A DNA stretch of 64,000 nucleotides from DSNY01 sp040752195 (GTDB taxonomy: Bacteria > Pseudomonadota > Gammaproteobacteria > Burkholderiales > Burkholderiaceae_F). Both the position numbers and the translations under genes were made by a program. The notes beneath the pieces are model-generated. The model was not told the origin of the DNA. It saw nothing but the letters and a program-made list of their open reading frames with translations, and searched no databases. The stretch covers positions 10,233-74,232 of the forward strand of contig JBFMFC010000014.1 in NCBI GenBank assembly GCA_040752195.1. The letters are read 5' to 3'. Numbering within the stretch: position 1 is the first letter of the stretch; the number at the start of each line of letters is the position of its first letter. Positions 34,567-41,854 of this stretch are shown in pieces.

Positions 34567-35363
34567 CCGGTCCCGCCCGCATCGTCTGCCTGACCGAAGA
34601 AACCACCGAGTGGCTGTACCTGCTCGGCGAGCAGGACCGCATCGTCGGCATCAGCGGCTACACGGTGCGGCCACCGCGGGCGCGGCACGAAAAGCCGCGC
34701 GTGTCGCACTTCCTCGACGGGAACCTGGAGAAGATCCTCGCCCTGCAGCCCGACCTGGTGATCGGCTTCTCCGACCTGCAGGCCGCGCTCGCCGAGAAGC
34801 TGATCCGCGCCGGGCTCAACGTCCTGGTGACCAACCAGCGCAGCGTCGAAGAGATCTTCGCGACGCTGCGGCTGGTGGCCGCGCTCGTCGGCGCCGCCGA
34901 CCGCGCCGAGCGCTGGATCGCCGCCACCCGCGCGCGCCACGCCGAGATCGCTGCGGCGGCTGCCGGCCTGCCGCGACGGCCGCGCGTGTACTTCGAGGAG
35001 TGGGACGAGCCGATGATCGCGGGCATCCGCTGGGTGTCGGAGCTCGTGGAGCTGGCCGGCGGCATGGACATCTATCCGGAGTTCGCCGCGCGCCCGCACG
35101 CGAAGGACCGCATCGTCGCCGATGGCGCCGAGACGGTGCGGCGCGCGCCGGACATCGTGATCGGCTCCTGGTGCGGCAAGAAATTCCGCCCCGAGCGCGT
35201 CGCCGCCCGCGCCGGCTGGGAGGCGATCGCCGCGGTACGCGACGGCGAGCTGCACGAGATCAAGTCGGCCGACATCCTGCAGCCGGGTCCGGCGGCGCTG
35301 ACCGACGGGTTGGAAGCGATCAGGCGCATCGTGCTGCGCTGGGCCGCACGGCAGCCGGGTTGA
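34563..35363 (+). CDS. BtuF-like cobalamin-binding protein without signal peptide
   Basis: A 266-residue type III solute-binding-protein fold, with IVCLTEETTEWLYLLGEQDRIVGISGYT and LQPDLVIGFSDLQAALAEKL. It resembles BtuF, but its N-terminus (MTGPARIVCLTEE) is not a signal peptide, and no lipobox or upstream in-frame signal is seen. It should therefore stay in the cytoplasm. The true periplasmic BtuF is at 28264. A cytosolic corrinoid carrier or a ligand-bound regulator is conceivable. It overlaps cobQ (ATGA) and precedes cobT by 16 bases. Confidence 0.82.
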   Translation: MTGPARIVCLTEETTEWLYLLGEQDRIVGISGYTVRPPRARHEKPRVSHFLDGNLEKILALQPDLVIGFSDLQAALAEKLIRAGLNVLVTNQRSVEEIFATLRLVAALVGAADRAERWIAATRARHAEIAAAAAGLPRRPRVYFEEWDEPMIAGIRWVSELVELAGGMDIYPEFAARPHAKDRIVADGAETVRRAPDIVIGSWCGKKFRPERVAARAGWEAIAAVRDGELHEIKSADILQPGPAALTDGLEAIRRIVLRWAARQPG

Positions 35364-35379
35364 TCGAAGCGAAGAGGCG

Positions 35380-36411
35380 ATGATGGACGTGCAGCCGCTT
35401 TCCGCGACCGACCGCGCGCTCGCCGCGCGCGTGCAAAGGGCGCTGGACCACAAGACCAAGCCGCCGGGCTCGCTCGGGCGGCTGGAGAAACTGGCACTGC
35501 GACTCGCGGTGGCGCTCGGTACCGAGCGGCCGCACCTCGTGGATCCGCAGCTTGCGGTGTTCGCGGCCGACCACGGCGTGACCGCGCAGGGCGTTTCCGC
35601 GTACCCGCGCGAGGTCACCGCGCAGATGGTGCGCAACATGCTCGCCGGCGGGGCGGCGGTTTCGGTGCTGGCACGCCAGCACGCGCTGGCGTTGACGGTG
35701 ATCGATTGCGGCGTGGACGCGCAACTCGAACCGCATCCGAACCTGCGCGTGCTGAAGGTCTGCCGCGGCAGCGCCGACTTCACGCAGCAGCCCGCGCTGA
35801 CGCCGGCGCAGTGCGAGGCGGCGCTGCAAAACGGAGCACGGCTTCTGCAGCAGCTGCCCGGCAACGCGCTGCTGCTGGGCGAGATGGGTATCGGCAACAC
35901 GACGGCCGCCGCCGCGCTGATGGCCAGGATCACCGGGCTGCCGGTGAACGATTGCGTCGGCCGCGGTACCGGGCTCGACGAGGCGGCGCTCGCGCGCAAG
36001 CGCGCGGTGGTGACGCAGGCGCTCGAGCGTCATCGCGCCGTGCGCGAGCCCGTTGCCATCCTGGCGGCGCTGGGCGGGGCGGAGATCGCGACGATGGCCG
36101 GCGCGGTGCTGGCCGCGGCCCGTGCGCGCCGCTTGATCGTGGTCGACGGCTTCATCACGACCGCCGCCGTGGCGGTGGCTGCGGCGGTCGACCCAAACGT
36201 GCCGCGCCAATGCGTGTTCGCGCATGCGAGCGCCGAACGCGGGCACCGCGCCTGGCTCGCGCAGTTGGGCGCAGAGCCGCTGCTGGACCTGGACCTGCGG
36301 CTGGGCGAAGGCAGCGGCGCGGCGCTGGCTTGGCCGCTGCTGCTATCGGCCTGCCGCGTGCTTGCCGAAATGGCGACCTTCGAGTCGGCCGGCGTGTCGG
36401 AACGCGCATGA
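35380..36411 (+). CDS. cobT: Nicotinate-nucleotide--dimethylbenzimidazole phosphoribosyltransferase
   Basis: Makes alpha-ribazole phosphate from nicotinate mononucleotide and the lower-ligand base, 343 aa. Hallmarks are DHKTKPPGSLGRLE, FAADHGVTAQGVSAYP, GEMGIGNTTAAAAL and the catalytic Glu of LDLRLGEGSGAALA near the C-terminus. Two ATGs lie side by side (35380 and 35383); the GAGG just upstream gives slightly better spacing to the second. It overlaps cobS by four bases. Confidence 0.96.
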   Translation: MMDVQPLSATDRALAARVQRALDHKTKPPGSLGRLEKLALRLAVALGTERPHLVDPQLAVFAADHGVTAQGVSAYPREVTAQMVRNMLAGGAAVSVLARQHALALTVIDCGVDAQLEPHPNLRVLKVCRGSADFTQQPALTPAQCEAALQNGARLLQQLPGNALLLGEMGIGNTTAAAALMARITGLPVNDCVGRGTGLDEAALARKRAVVTQALERHRAVREPVAILAALGGAEIATMAGAVLAAARARRLIVVDGFITTAAVAVAAAVDPNVPRQCVFAHASAERGHRAWLAQLGAEPLLDLDLRLGEGSGAALAWPLLLSACRVLAEMATFESAGVSERA

Positions 36412-37208
36412 ACGAACCGACCCGCGCCGCGCCGCATGCGGGCTTCGTCCCGCGCTTCGCCGCCGCGCTGCAGTTCCTGACGCGGCTGCCGCTGCCGCGC
36501 ACGGCGCGCTTCTCGGAGGCGCTGCTGAACGAATCGGCGCGGCATTTCCCGGCGGTGGGCGCGCTCATCGGGCTGCTGGGCACGGCAGCGCTCGCAGCCG
36601 CGCTGGCGGCATTGCCGGCGACGGTGGCGGTGCTGCTGGCGATCGCCGTCACGATCGCCGCCACCGGCGCGCTGCACGAGGACGGTCTCGCAGACACCTG
36701 CGATGCGCTCGGCGCAGGCTGCGACCGCACGCGAGCGCTGGCAATCATGAAGGACTCGCGCATCGGCAGCTTCGGTGCGCTGGCGCTCGCGCTGCGGCTG
36801 GCGCTGGAGGCAGCTGCCGTCGGCGCGCTGCTCGAGCGCGGCGTGCTGGCCGCGTGCGCCCTGTGGGTCGCGGCGCATGGGCTGTCGCGGCTCGCGCCGG
36901 TGCTGCTGATCGCGACGCTGCCGTATGCGGGCGACTTGGAAGCCGCGCGCGCCAGGCCGCTGGCGCGGCCCCTTGCGCGCACCACCGTCGCCGTGGCGCT
37001 GCTGTGGGCGGCCGCGCTGCTGTCGGCCGCGTCGATGGTCGCGTCGGCGGCCGCGCTCGCGGCGGTCGGCGCGCTCGCCGCGGTCACGCTCGCGCTGCGC
37101 CGCGGGCTCGCGCGCTGGCTCGGCGGCTACACCGGCGACACGCTGGGCGCAGCGCAGCAACTGTCGCTGCTGGCGATGCTGCTCGCCGCAGCCGCAGTGC
37201 CGCGGTGA
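36408..37208 (+). CDS. cobS: Adenosylcobinamide-GDP ribazoletransferase (cobalamin synthase)
   Basis: A membrane enzyme of 266 aa that joins AdoCbi-GDP with alpha-ribazole (phosphate). The metal-binding ALHEDGLADTCDALG motif lies at about residues 85-99, followed by IMKDSRIGSFGALAL. Several Ala/Leu-rich helices follow, and the C-terminal GGYTGDTLGAAQQ is conserved. It overlaps cobT (ATGA) and cobC (GTGA). Confidence 0.96.
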   Translation: MNEPTRAAPHAGFVPRFAAALQFLTRLPLPRTARFSEALLNESARHFPAVGALIGLLGTAALAAALAALPATVAVLLAIAVTIAATGALHEDGLADTCDALGAGCDRTRALAIMKDSRIGSFGALALALRLALEAAAVGALLERGVLAACALWVAAHGLSRLAPVLLIATLPYAGDLEAARARPLARPLARTTVAVALLWAAALLSAASMVASAAALAAVGALAAVTLALRRGLARWLGGYTGDTLGAAQQLSLLAMLLAAAAVPR

Positions 37209-37825
37209 ACGGCTTCGAACTGCATCTGTGGCGGCACCCACGCCTGCGCGGTGCCGATGGGCTGTGCATCGGCGCACTCGACTGGCCGGTCGATCCCCGC
37301 CGCGCACGCCGGCTGGCGCGCCGCATCGCGCGCCACGCCGCCGCGGCGGGCATCGCGCGAGAGATCGCGACCTCGCCCTTGGCCCGCTGCCGCGCCGTCG
37401 CTCGGCACTTGCGCACGCTCGGCTGGCGCATGCGGGTCGACGAGCGGCTGCGGGAGCTGGACTTCGGCCGCTGGCATGCGCGGCGCTGGAGCGAGATCCC
37501 GCCGTCGCAGATCGCCGCCTGGGAAGCCGATTTCCTGCACTACCGGCCCGGCGGCGGCGAGTCGCTGGCGAGCCTGCGCGCACGACTTCTCGACTACGTC
37601 GCCGCCGCGACGAGCGGCGATGCGCCGCCGCTGGCGATCACGCACGCCGGCTGCATCGCGGCGCTGGCGACGCTTCATCTGGATCGTCCAGACGCAGCGC
37701 ACTGGCCGGCCGCACCCCCACCGGGCGCCTACGCCCGCCTGATCGTCCCCGTGCGCTTGCACGCCCACGCGCCCGACGCGGTCGCACCGACGCGCGCCAG
37801 TTCGACGAAGCCGCGCACGTCGTAG
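37205..37825 (+). CDS. cobC: Alpha-ribazole phosphatase-like histidine phosphatase
   Basis: A 206-residue protein of the phosphoglycerate-mutase-like superfamily, expected to remove phosphate from alpha-ribazole phosphate or adenosylcobalamin phosphate. The catalytic histidine is H11 in LWRHPRL (the family motif is usually RHG, here RHP), with TSPLARCRAVA, ERLRELDFGRWHARRW and a second histidine in AITHAGCIAAL. The start is GTG at 37205, overlapping the cobS stop. The last 15 or so residues run into DNA that is antisense to the metR relic, so the C-terminal tail may be recent. Confidence 0.9.
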   Translation: MNGFELHLWRHPRLRGADGLCIGALDWPVDPRRARRLARRIARHAAAAGIAREIATSPLARCRAVARHLRTLGWRMRVDERLRELDFGRWHARRWSEIPPSQIAAWEADFLHYRPGGGESLASLRARLLDYVAAATSGDAPPLAITHAGCIAALATLHLDRPDAAHWPAAPPPGAYARLIVPVRLHAHAPDAVAPTRASSTKPRTS

Positions 37826-38076
37826 TCCGCCGCACGCACGCCGACGTGGATCTGCTTGGCGGTGCCGCTGCGACCGAGGCGCGGTGCGGTCACGCCGCGG
37901 CCCGCGGCCAACATCTGCGGCAGGATGACGGTGGACTCGATCGACTTGAGCGCCGGCGACGCCATCCCGACCGGCAGCAGTAAGGGCGCGAAGACGTCCA
38001 CTCGCCGCGGCTGCGCAGGATAGGTGATCAGCGTCTGCTGCGCGAGGTCGCGCGGTTGCACGGGACCGAGCGCCTA
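37790..38076 (-). pseudogene. Relic of a metR-type LysR regulator (effector domain fragment)
   Basis: On the minus strand, bases of about 38061 down to 37790 encode QPRDLAQQTLITYPAQPRR, then LKSIESTVILPQMLAAGRG, and finally FVELAR. This matches the effector domain of MetR (for example PVQRSRLDVW, LKSVDNT, QMVAARMGIA in E. coli). An in-frame TAG at 38074-38076 interrupts it. The N-terminal helix-turn-helix half is absent, and about 20 residues after the GVTAP segment seem deleted. Bases 38077-38257 continue the frame with a short unrelated stretch (MSASDRHAG to GRTVP) and show no recognisable gene. It overlaps the 3' end of cobC. Confidence 0.7.
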
Positions 38077-38257
38077 CGGCACAGTGCGCCCGCAGCGGCG
38101 GTCCGCGAACCCGGTGGCACCCAAGCTGCCCGCGATCGCCAGACGCCTTTTGTTCAGGCCGGACAGGCCGGCATGGCGATCCGAAGCTGACATCGCGTCA
38201 GCTCCCAAACCGTGGCGCGCAAGCCCGCGCGCTGTTCTTGGCGCGCGCAACGAAGCG

Positions 38258-38440
38258 TTACTTCGTGAGGATCAGCTTGCCCTGCCGCGTCAGCCGCAGC
38301 GTGTAGGTGTCCGGACCGTGCCGGATCAGCACCCGCGTGTGCCGCGTGAACAGGTCGCGGCTGTCCAGGGCGAGCGGCTGGGACGAACCGCCCGCATGGG
38401 GCTGCGTCGCGGGAGCGAACTTGGTCGAATCTCGATACAT
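38258..38440 (-). CDS. hemP: Hemin uptake protein HemP
   Basis: A 60-residue protein whose C-terminus HGPDTYTLRLTRQGKLILTK carries the HemP signature (Y-x-LR-x-TR-x-x-KLILTK). HemP is a small protein linked to haem and iron acquisition, usually Fur-controlled. ATG 38440 gives the normal length; a longer frame from GTG 38521 would add 27 residues with no family match. It lies downstream of the ferric-iron binding protein gene on the same strand, but with a 186-base gap that holds a 9-bp inverted repeat (GCGGCGTCG and CGACGCCGC). Confidence 0.85.
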   Translation of the reverse strand: MYRDSTKFAPATQPHAGGSSQPLALDSRDLFTRHTRVLIRHGPDTYTLRLTRQGKLILTK

Positions 38441-38626
38441 GGGATCACCCGCGTGCTCTTCGACGTTGAGAAAGCGCGGGCTGGCGAGGAACCCCTGGTT
38501 CGGGTCGCGGACAACCGGCACGCGGCATGCCCGGGTTCCTTTCGCTGGCTGGCGAAGCGGCGTCGCCCCTGGGGGAGACCGGCGACAGAACGACGCCGCG
38601 CAAAGCCCGTCTCCATGCGCAGACGC

Positions 38627-39703
38627 TCAGCGATAGCCGACGCGGTCGAGGATGCGCTGCGCCGCGATCTGGCCTTTGCCGATCGACGACAGCGGCACGT
38701 TCTCCTGCTTGAAGCGGCCGAGCGCCGCGAGCGCCGGGTTGTTGAGTTCCGCGCCTTTGGCCACCGGCCATTCGTTGTTGCCGTTGGCGAAGTAGGCCTG
38801 CGCCTCGGGGCTCGCGAGGTACTCGAGAAAGCGGATCGCGTTGTCCCGGTGCGGTGCGTGGCGCGCAACGGCACCGCCTGAGATGTTGACGTGCGTGCCC
38901 GACGTGGCTTGGTTCGGCCAGATGAATCCGACCTTGCTGACGACTTCCTTGTCCTTCGGATCGTCCGATCGAACGAGCCGGACCCAGTAGTACGTGTTGG
39001 TCAGCGCCACACCGCATTCGCCACTGGCGACCGCGCGGATCTGGTCCGTGTCGCCGCCACGCGGCGGCCGAGCCATGTTGGCCACGACGCCGCGTGCCCA
39101 TTCCTCGGTCTTCGCTTCGCCCAGCCGTTCGACCATCGCGCCGATCAGCGACAGCATGTACGGATGCGAGCCGGAGCGCGTGCAGACCTTCCCTTTGTTC
39201 TTCGGGTCGGCGAGCTCTTCGTACGTGTCGACGTCGTCCGGCTTCACGGTCGCCTTGTTGTAGACGATCACGCGCGCCCGCAGCGAGAAGCCGAACCACG
39301 AGCCGTCGTTCGAGCGCAGGTGCGGCGGAATGCGTTCTTCGAGGATCCTGGATCGGACCGGCTGGAACAGACCGTCGATCTGCGCGCGCCACAGCCGCGC
39401 GGCGTCGACCAGCAGCACGACATCGGCGGGGCTGTTCGCACCTTCGCTCCTGAGTCGTTGCAGCAGTTGCTCGTCGCCGAGCTCGATGCGGTTGATCTTG
39501 ATGCCGGTCTGCTTGGTGAAATTCGAGTACAGCGCCTCGTCGGTCTGATAGTGACGCGCGGAGTACAGGTTCAGCACGTTGTCCTGCGCGCGCGCATCCG
39601 TCACCTGCGCCGCCACGCCGAGCGCCAGCCCAAGCGCGAATGTCCAGCGCAGGCCGCGTTCGAACCAGGCTTCCGCGCGCTTCATGTCGATCGTTCGCTT
39701 CAT
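38627..39703 (-). CDS. Ferric-iron ABC transporter substrate-binding protein (FbpA/FutA type)
   Basis: A 358-residue periplasmic binding protein. A signal peptide runs to about residue 39 (VTDARAQDN). The mature start VLNLYSARHYQTDEALY is typical of FutA/FbpA proteins, and the conserved Tyr-rich iron site is suggested by ALTNTYYWVRL. It binds Fe(III) for an ABC importer. No permease or ATPase gene is adjacent; a matching permease fragment is at 63753. The start ATG 39703 follows an AGGGA. A Fur-box-like site is upstream. Confidence 0.9.
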   Translation of the reverse strand: MKRTIDMKRAEAWFERGLRWTFALGLALGVAAQVTDARAQDNVLNLYSARHYQTDEALYSNFTKQTGIKINRIELGDEQLLQRLRSEGANSPADVVLLVDAARLWRAQIDGLFQPVRSRILEERIPPHLRSNDGSWFGFSLRARVIVYNKATVKPDDVDTYEELADPKNKGKVCTRSGSHPYMLSLIGAMVERLGEAKTEEWARGVVANMARPPRGGDTDQIRAVASGECGVALTNTYYWVRLVRSDDPKDKEVVSKVGFIWPNQATSGTHVNISGGAVARHAPHRDNAIRFLEYLASPEAQAYFANGNNEWPVAKGAELNNPALAALGRFKQENVPLSSIGKGQIAAQRILDRVGYR

Positions 39704-39794
39704 GCTTCGTGGTCCCTTGTTGTTGAGAGGTGCGACGCGGATTCGATACGCCGGCGAGCCCGCGGAGCGCACTCTAACGCGAACGATTCTCAAA

Positions 39795-39809
39795 TGCAAA
39801 TTATTCTCA
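39795..39809 (-). promoter_or_regulatory. Fur-box-like operator upstream of iron-binding protein gene
   Basis: The minus-strand sequence TGAGAATAATTTGCA (39809-39795) matches the 7-1-7 Fur consensus TGATAATNATTATCA in 11 of 14 defined positions. A second GAGAAT follows about 10 bases later. A -35-like TTGACC (39824-39819) and a -10-like TAATTT (39803-39798) bracket or overlap it, with a short 15-base spacer. Repression by Fe-Fur of the gene starting at 39703 is likely. Confidence 0.65.
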
Positions 39810-39951
39810 TTTGATCAAGGTCAAGTCGCGGGCGAGACCCGTTCCGTACCGAGGCGCCTGCGCATCTTCCCTGCCCGGTCAACGACTTACGTCAGCGATT
39901 CGTGGTGACGGCGCAGCTGCAACGCTCGCGCGGCCCGCGCGTGCGGCCGCG

Positions 39952-40524
39952 TTACCGCCCCCGTTGCAGCGGCTCGTCGACGTCGCCCGCCTGGCTCGCC
40001 GGCGCGGCTGCGGACGAGTCGCCGTCGGGTGCGAGCCGGCGCGCGCCATTGAAGCGCGCCGCCCAGTACGGCTCGTCGAGCCCGTCGACGCGCACCTGAC
40101 CCCGCCGCGCGGGTGCATGGACGAAGCGGCCATCGCCGATGTAGATGCCGACATGCGAGAACGCCCGGCCCAGCGTATTGAAGAAGACGAGATCGCCCGG
40201 CTGCAGCCGCTCGCGTTCGACGGCGAACCCGCTGCGAACGATCTCGTGCGACCGGCGCGGCAACTCCAGCCCGAGTGCGTCCAGAAACACGTAGCGCACC
40301 AGCCCACTGCAGTCGAAACCGCGGCTCGGGTCGTCGCCGCCGTAGCGGTACGGGACGCCAAGATGCGCGAGCGCGCGCACGGCAACGTCCGCACCGATCA
40401 ACGCGCCGGTGCCGCCGCCCGTTTGCGCGCGCACCGCACAACCGGCGAGCGCGGATAAAAGCACCGCCGCGCCGGCTCTTGCCACGTGGCGCCAGTTCCA
40501 AGAATGCGTGATGGGCGGACGCAT
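39952..40524 (-). CDS. NlpC/P60 (C40) peptidoglycan endopeptidase, lipoprotein
   Basis: A 190-residue protein. The N-terminus has a lipoprotein signal with lipobox LAGC near residue 30. The NlpC/P60 domain has the nucleophile C72 in FDCSGLVRYVF and the catalytic His in SHVGIYIGDGRF, plus RRSHEIVRSG between them. It should cleave peptide crosslinks or stems at the outer-membrane inner face. ATG 40524 (MRPPITHSWN) is chosen. It is divergent from the receiver protein gene, with about 150 bases between. Confidence 0.9.
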   Translation of the reverse strand: MRPPITHSWNWRHVARAGAAVLLSALAGCAVRAQTGGGTGALIGADVAVRALAHLGVPYRYGGDDPSRGFDCSGLVRYVFLDALGLELPRRSHEIVRSGFAVERERLQPGDLVFFNTLGRAFSHVGIYIGDGRFVHAPARRGQVRVDGLDEPYWAARFNGARRLAPDGDSSAAAPASQAGDVDEPLQRGR

Positions 40525-40675
40525 GGAAACGCTCCAGGCCGCGCCGAAGATAGCCGATAGCGACGGGAAAACCCAGTGCTTTCCTGCGCTTACATCGCAC
40601 GTTTCCGGTAAATTGCACGCTCGATTCTCCGGCGCGCAACGCGTGCGCCCGGCCTGAACACTCCGCGGTGAACGC

Positions 40676-41854
40676 GTGGCCAGCGAAACGATCACCCCCG
40701 GCTATCCGAGCGCGCCGAAGGCGCGCGTGCTGATCGCAGACGACTCGCGCATCGTGCGCGCATCGATCACCCAGCACATCCGCGATCGCTTCGAGATCCG
40801 CGAAGTCACGGACGGTGACGCAGCCTGGCAGGCCATCCTGCTCGACGCGTCGATCCGCGTCGTGATCACGGATCTGACGATGCCGAAGGTCGACGGCTTC
40901 GAGCTGCTGACGCGGGTGCGCAGCTCGAAGGTGCAGCGTATCCGCGAGCTGCCGGTGATCGTGATCTCGGGTGAGGACGAAGTCGCCGAGCGCGAGCGCG
41001 CCGCTTCGATGGGCGCGACGGACTTCATCCAGAAAGGCGCCGGCGCCGCGGAACTGATCTCGCGCCTCGAGGTGCTGGTCAAGCTTGCCGCCACGCGCGA
41101 GGCGCTGCAGGAGAGCCAGGCCTCGCTCGAATCCGCGCGTACCGTCGATCCCGACACGGAACTGCTGAACCTGCCCTTCTTCGACAAACAGGTCGAGAAG
41201 TTGATCTCGTTCGCGCGACGCAATCTGACCGACGTCGCCGTCATCTGCGTGCGCGTCGAACTGTCGATGCCGAAGTCCGAAACCTGGGAAGGCGAGATCG
41301 AGCAGCGCGTCAAGCTGGTCGGCCGCGCGCTCGCCGCGTCGATCCGGCTCGAGGACCTCGGCACGCGCTCGGACCGCTTTGAGTTCTGCGTGGCCACGCA
41401 GGCGAGCGGGCTGTCCGGCGTGCTGCGCTTCGCGGCGCGACTGCGCAAGGTCCTGGAGAACGTCGAAGCGGCGGGCCCGGGAGTCGAGGTCTGGACCTGC
41501 ATCGGCGTGGCCACCCTGTCGGAAGAACTGCGGCGCGGCGCCGAGGAGCTGCGGCTGCTGGCGCAGAAGCGCGCGCAGCAGGCGCAGTCGAGCCGCTCCC
41601 GCCGGATCATCCTCGGCACGTCCGAAGGTGTGGCGCCGGGCGCGATCGAAAGCCGGCCCGACGACGGGTCGATGGACATCGGTCTGGCGCTGGCGCTGAT
41701 CCGAGCAGGACGCGCGGACGAAGTCGTGCCGCACCTGCCGCGACTGCTCGACCAGATCAACCCGCTGCTGAAGCTCGTTCGCCAGCAGCGGGAACTACAA
41801 GCCACGGGGTCGGAGGGATTGCGCAATGACGACGTACAAGGAGTTCCACGCTAG
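40676..41854 (+). CDS. Response regulator with degenerate GGDEF output
   Basis: A 392-residue protein. Residues 17-135 form a receiver domain: acidic pair D22/D23, phosphoacceptor D66 in VVITDLTMP, S98 and K120. Residues of about 150-300 resemble a GGDEF fold starting at DPDTELLNLPFFDKQ, but the active-site loop is RSDRFEF rather than GGDEF, so cyclase activity is unlikely. A C-terminal helical part of about 90 residues follows. GTG at 40676 is the start. No histidine kinase is adjacent. The 3' end overlaps prpE by 29 bases. Confidence 0.85.
   Translation: MASETITPGYPSAPKARVLIADDSRIVRASITQHIRDRFEIREVTDGDAAWQAILLDASIRVVITDLTMPKVDGFELLTRVRSSKVQRIRELPVIVISGEDEVAERERAASMGATDFIQKGAGAAELISRLEVLVKLAATREALQESQASLESARTVDPDTELLNLPFFDKQVEKLISFARRNLTDVAVICVRVELSMPKSETWEGEIEQRVKLVGRALAASIRLEDLGTRSDRFEFCVATQASGLSGVLRFAARLRKVLENVEAAGPGVEVWTCIGVATLSEELRRGAEELRLLAQKRAQQAQSSRSRRIILGTSEGVAPGAIESRPDDGSMDIGLALALIRAGRADEVVPHLPRLLDQINPLLKLVRQQRELQATGSEGLRNDDVQGVPR

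Noticed and set aside
33048..35999. A 983-codon open frame on the minus strand
   Set aside because: It is antisense to cobQ, the BtuF-like gene and cobT, with no domain similarity; a composition artefact.
38077..38257. Short exported protein (39 codons from 38193, minus strand)
   Set aside because: It ends at the TAG in the metR relic, has no ribosome-binding site and resembles nothing recognisable; treated as part of the decayed patch.
40676..41854. Active diguanylate cyclase
   Set aside because: The GGDEF loop is replaced by RSDRFEF, so the metal and GTP residues are missing.
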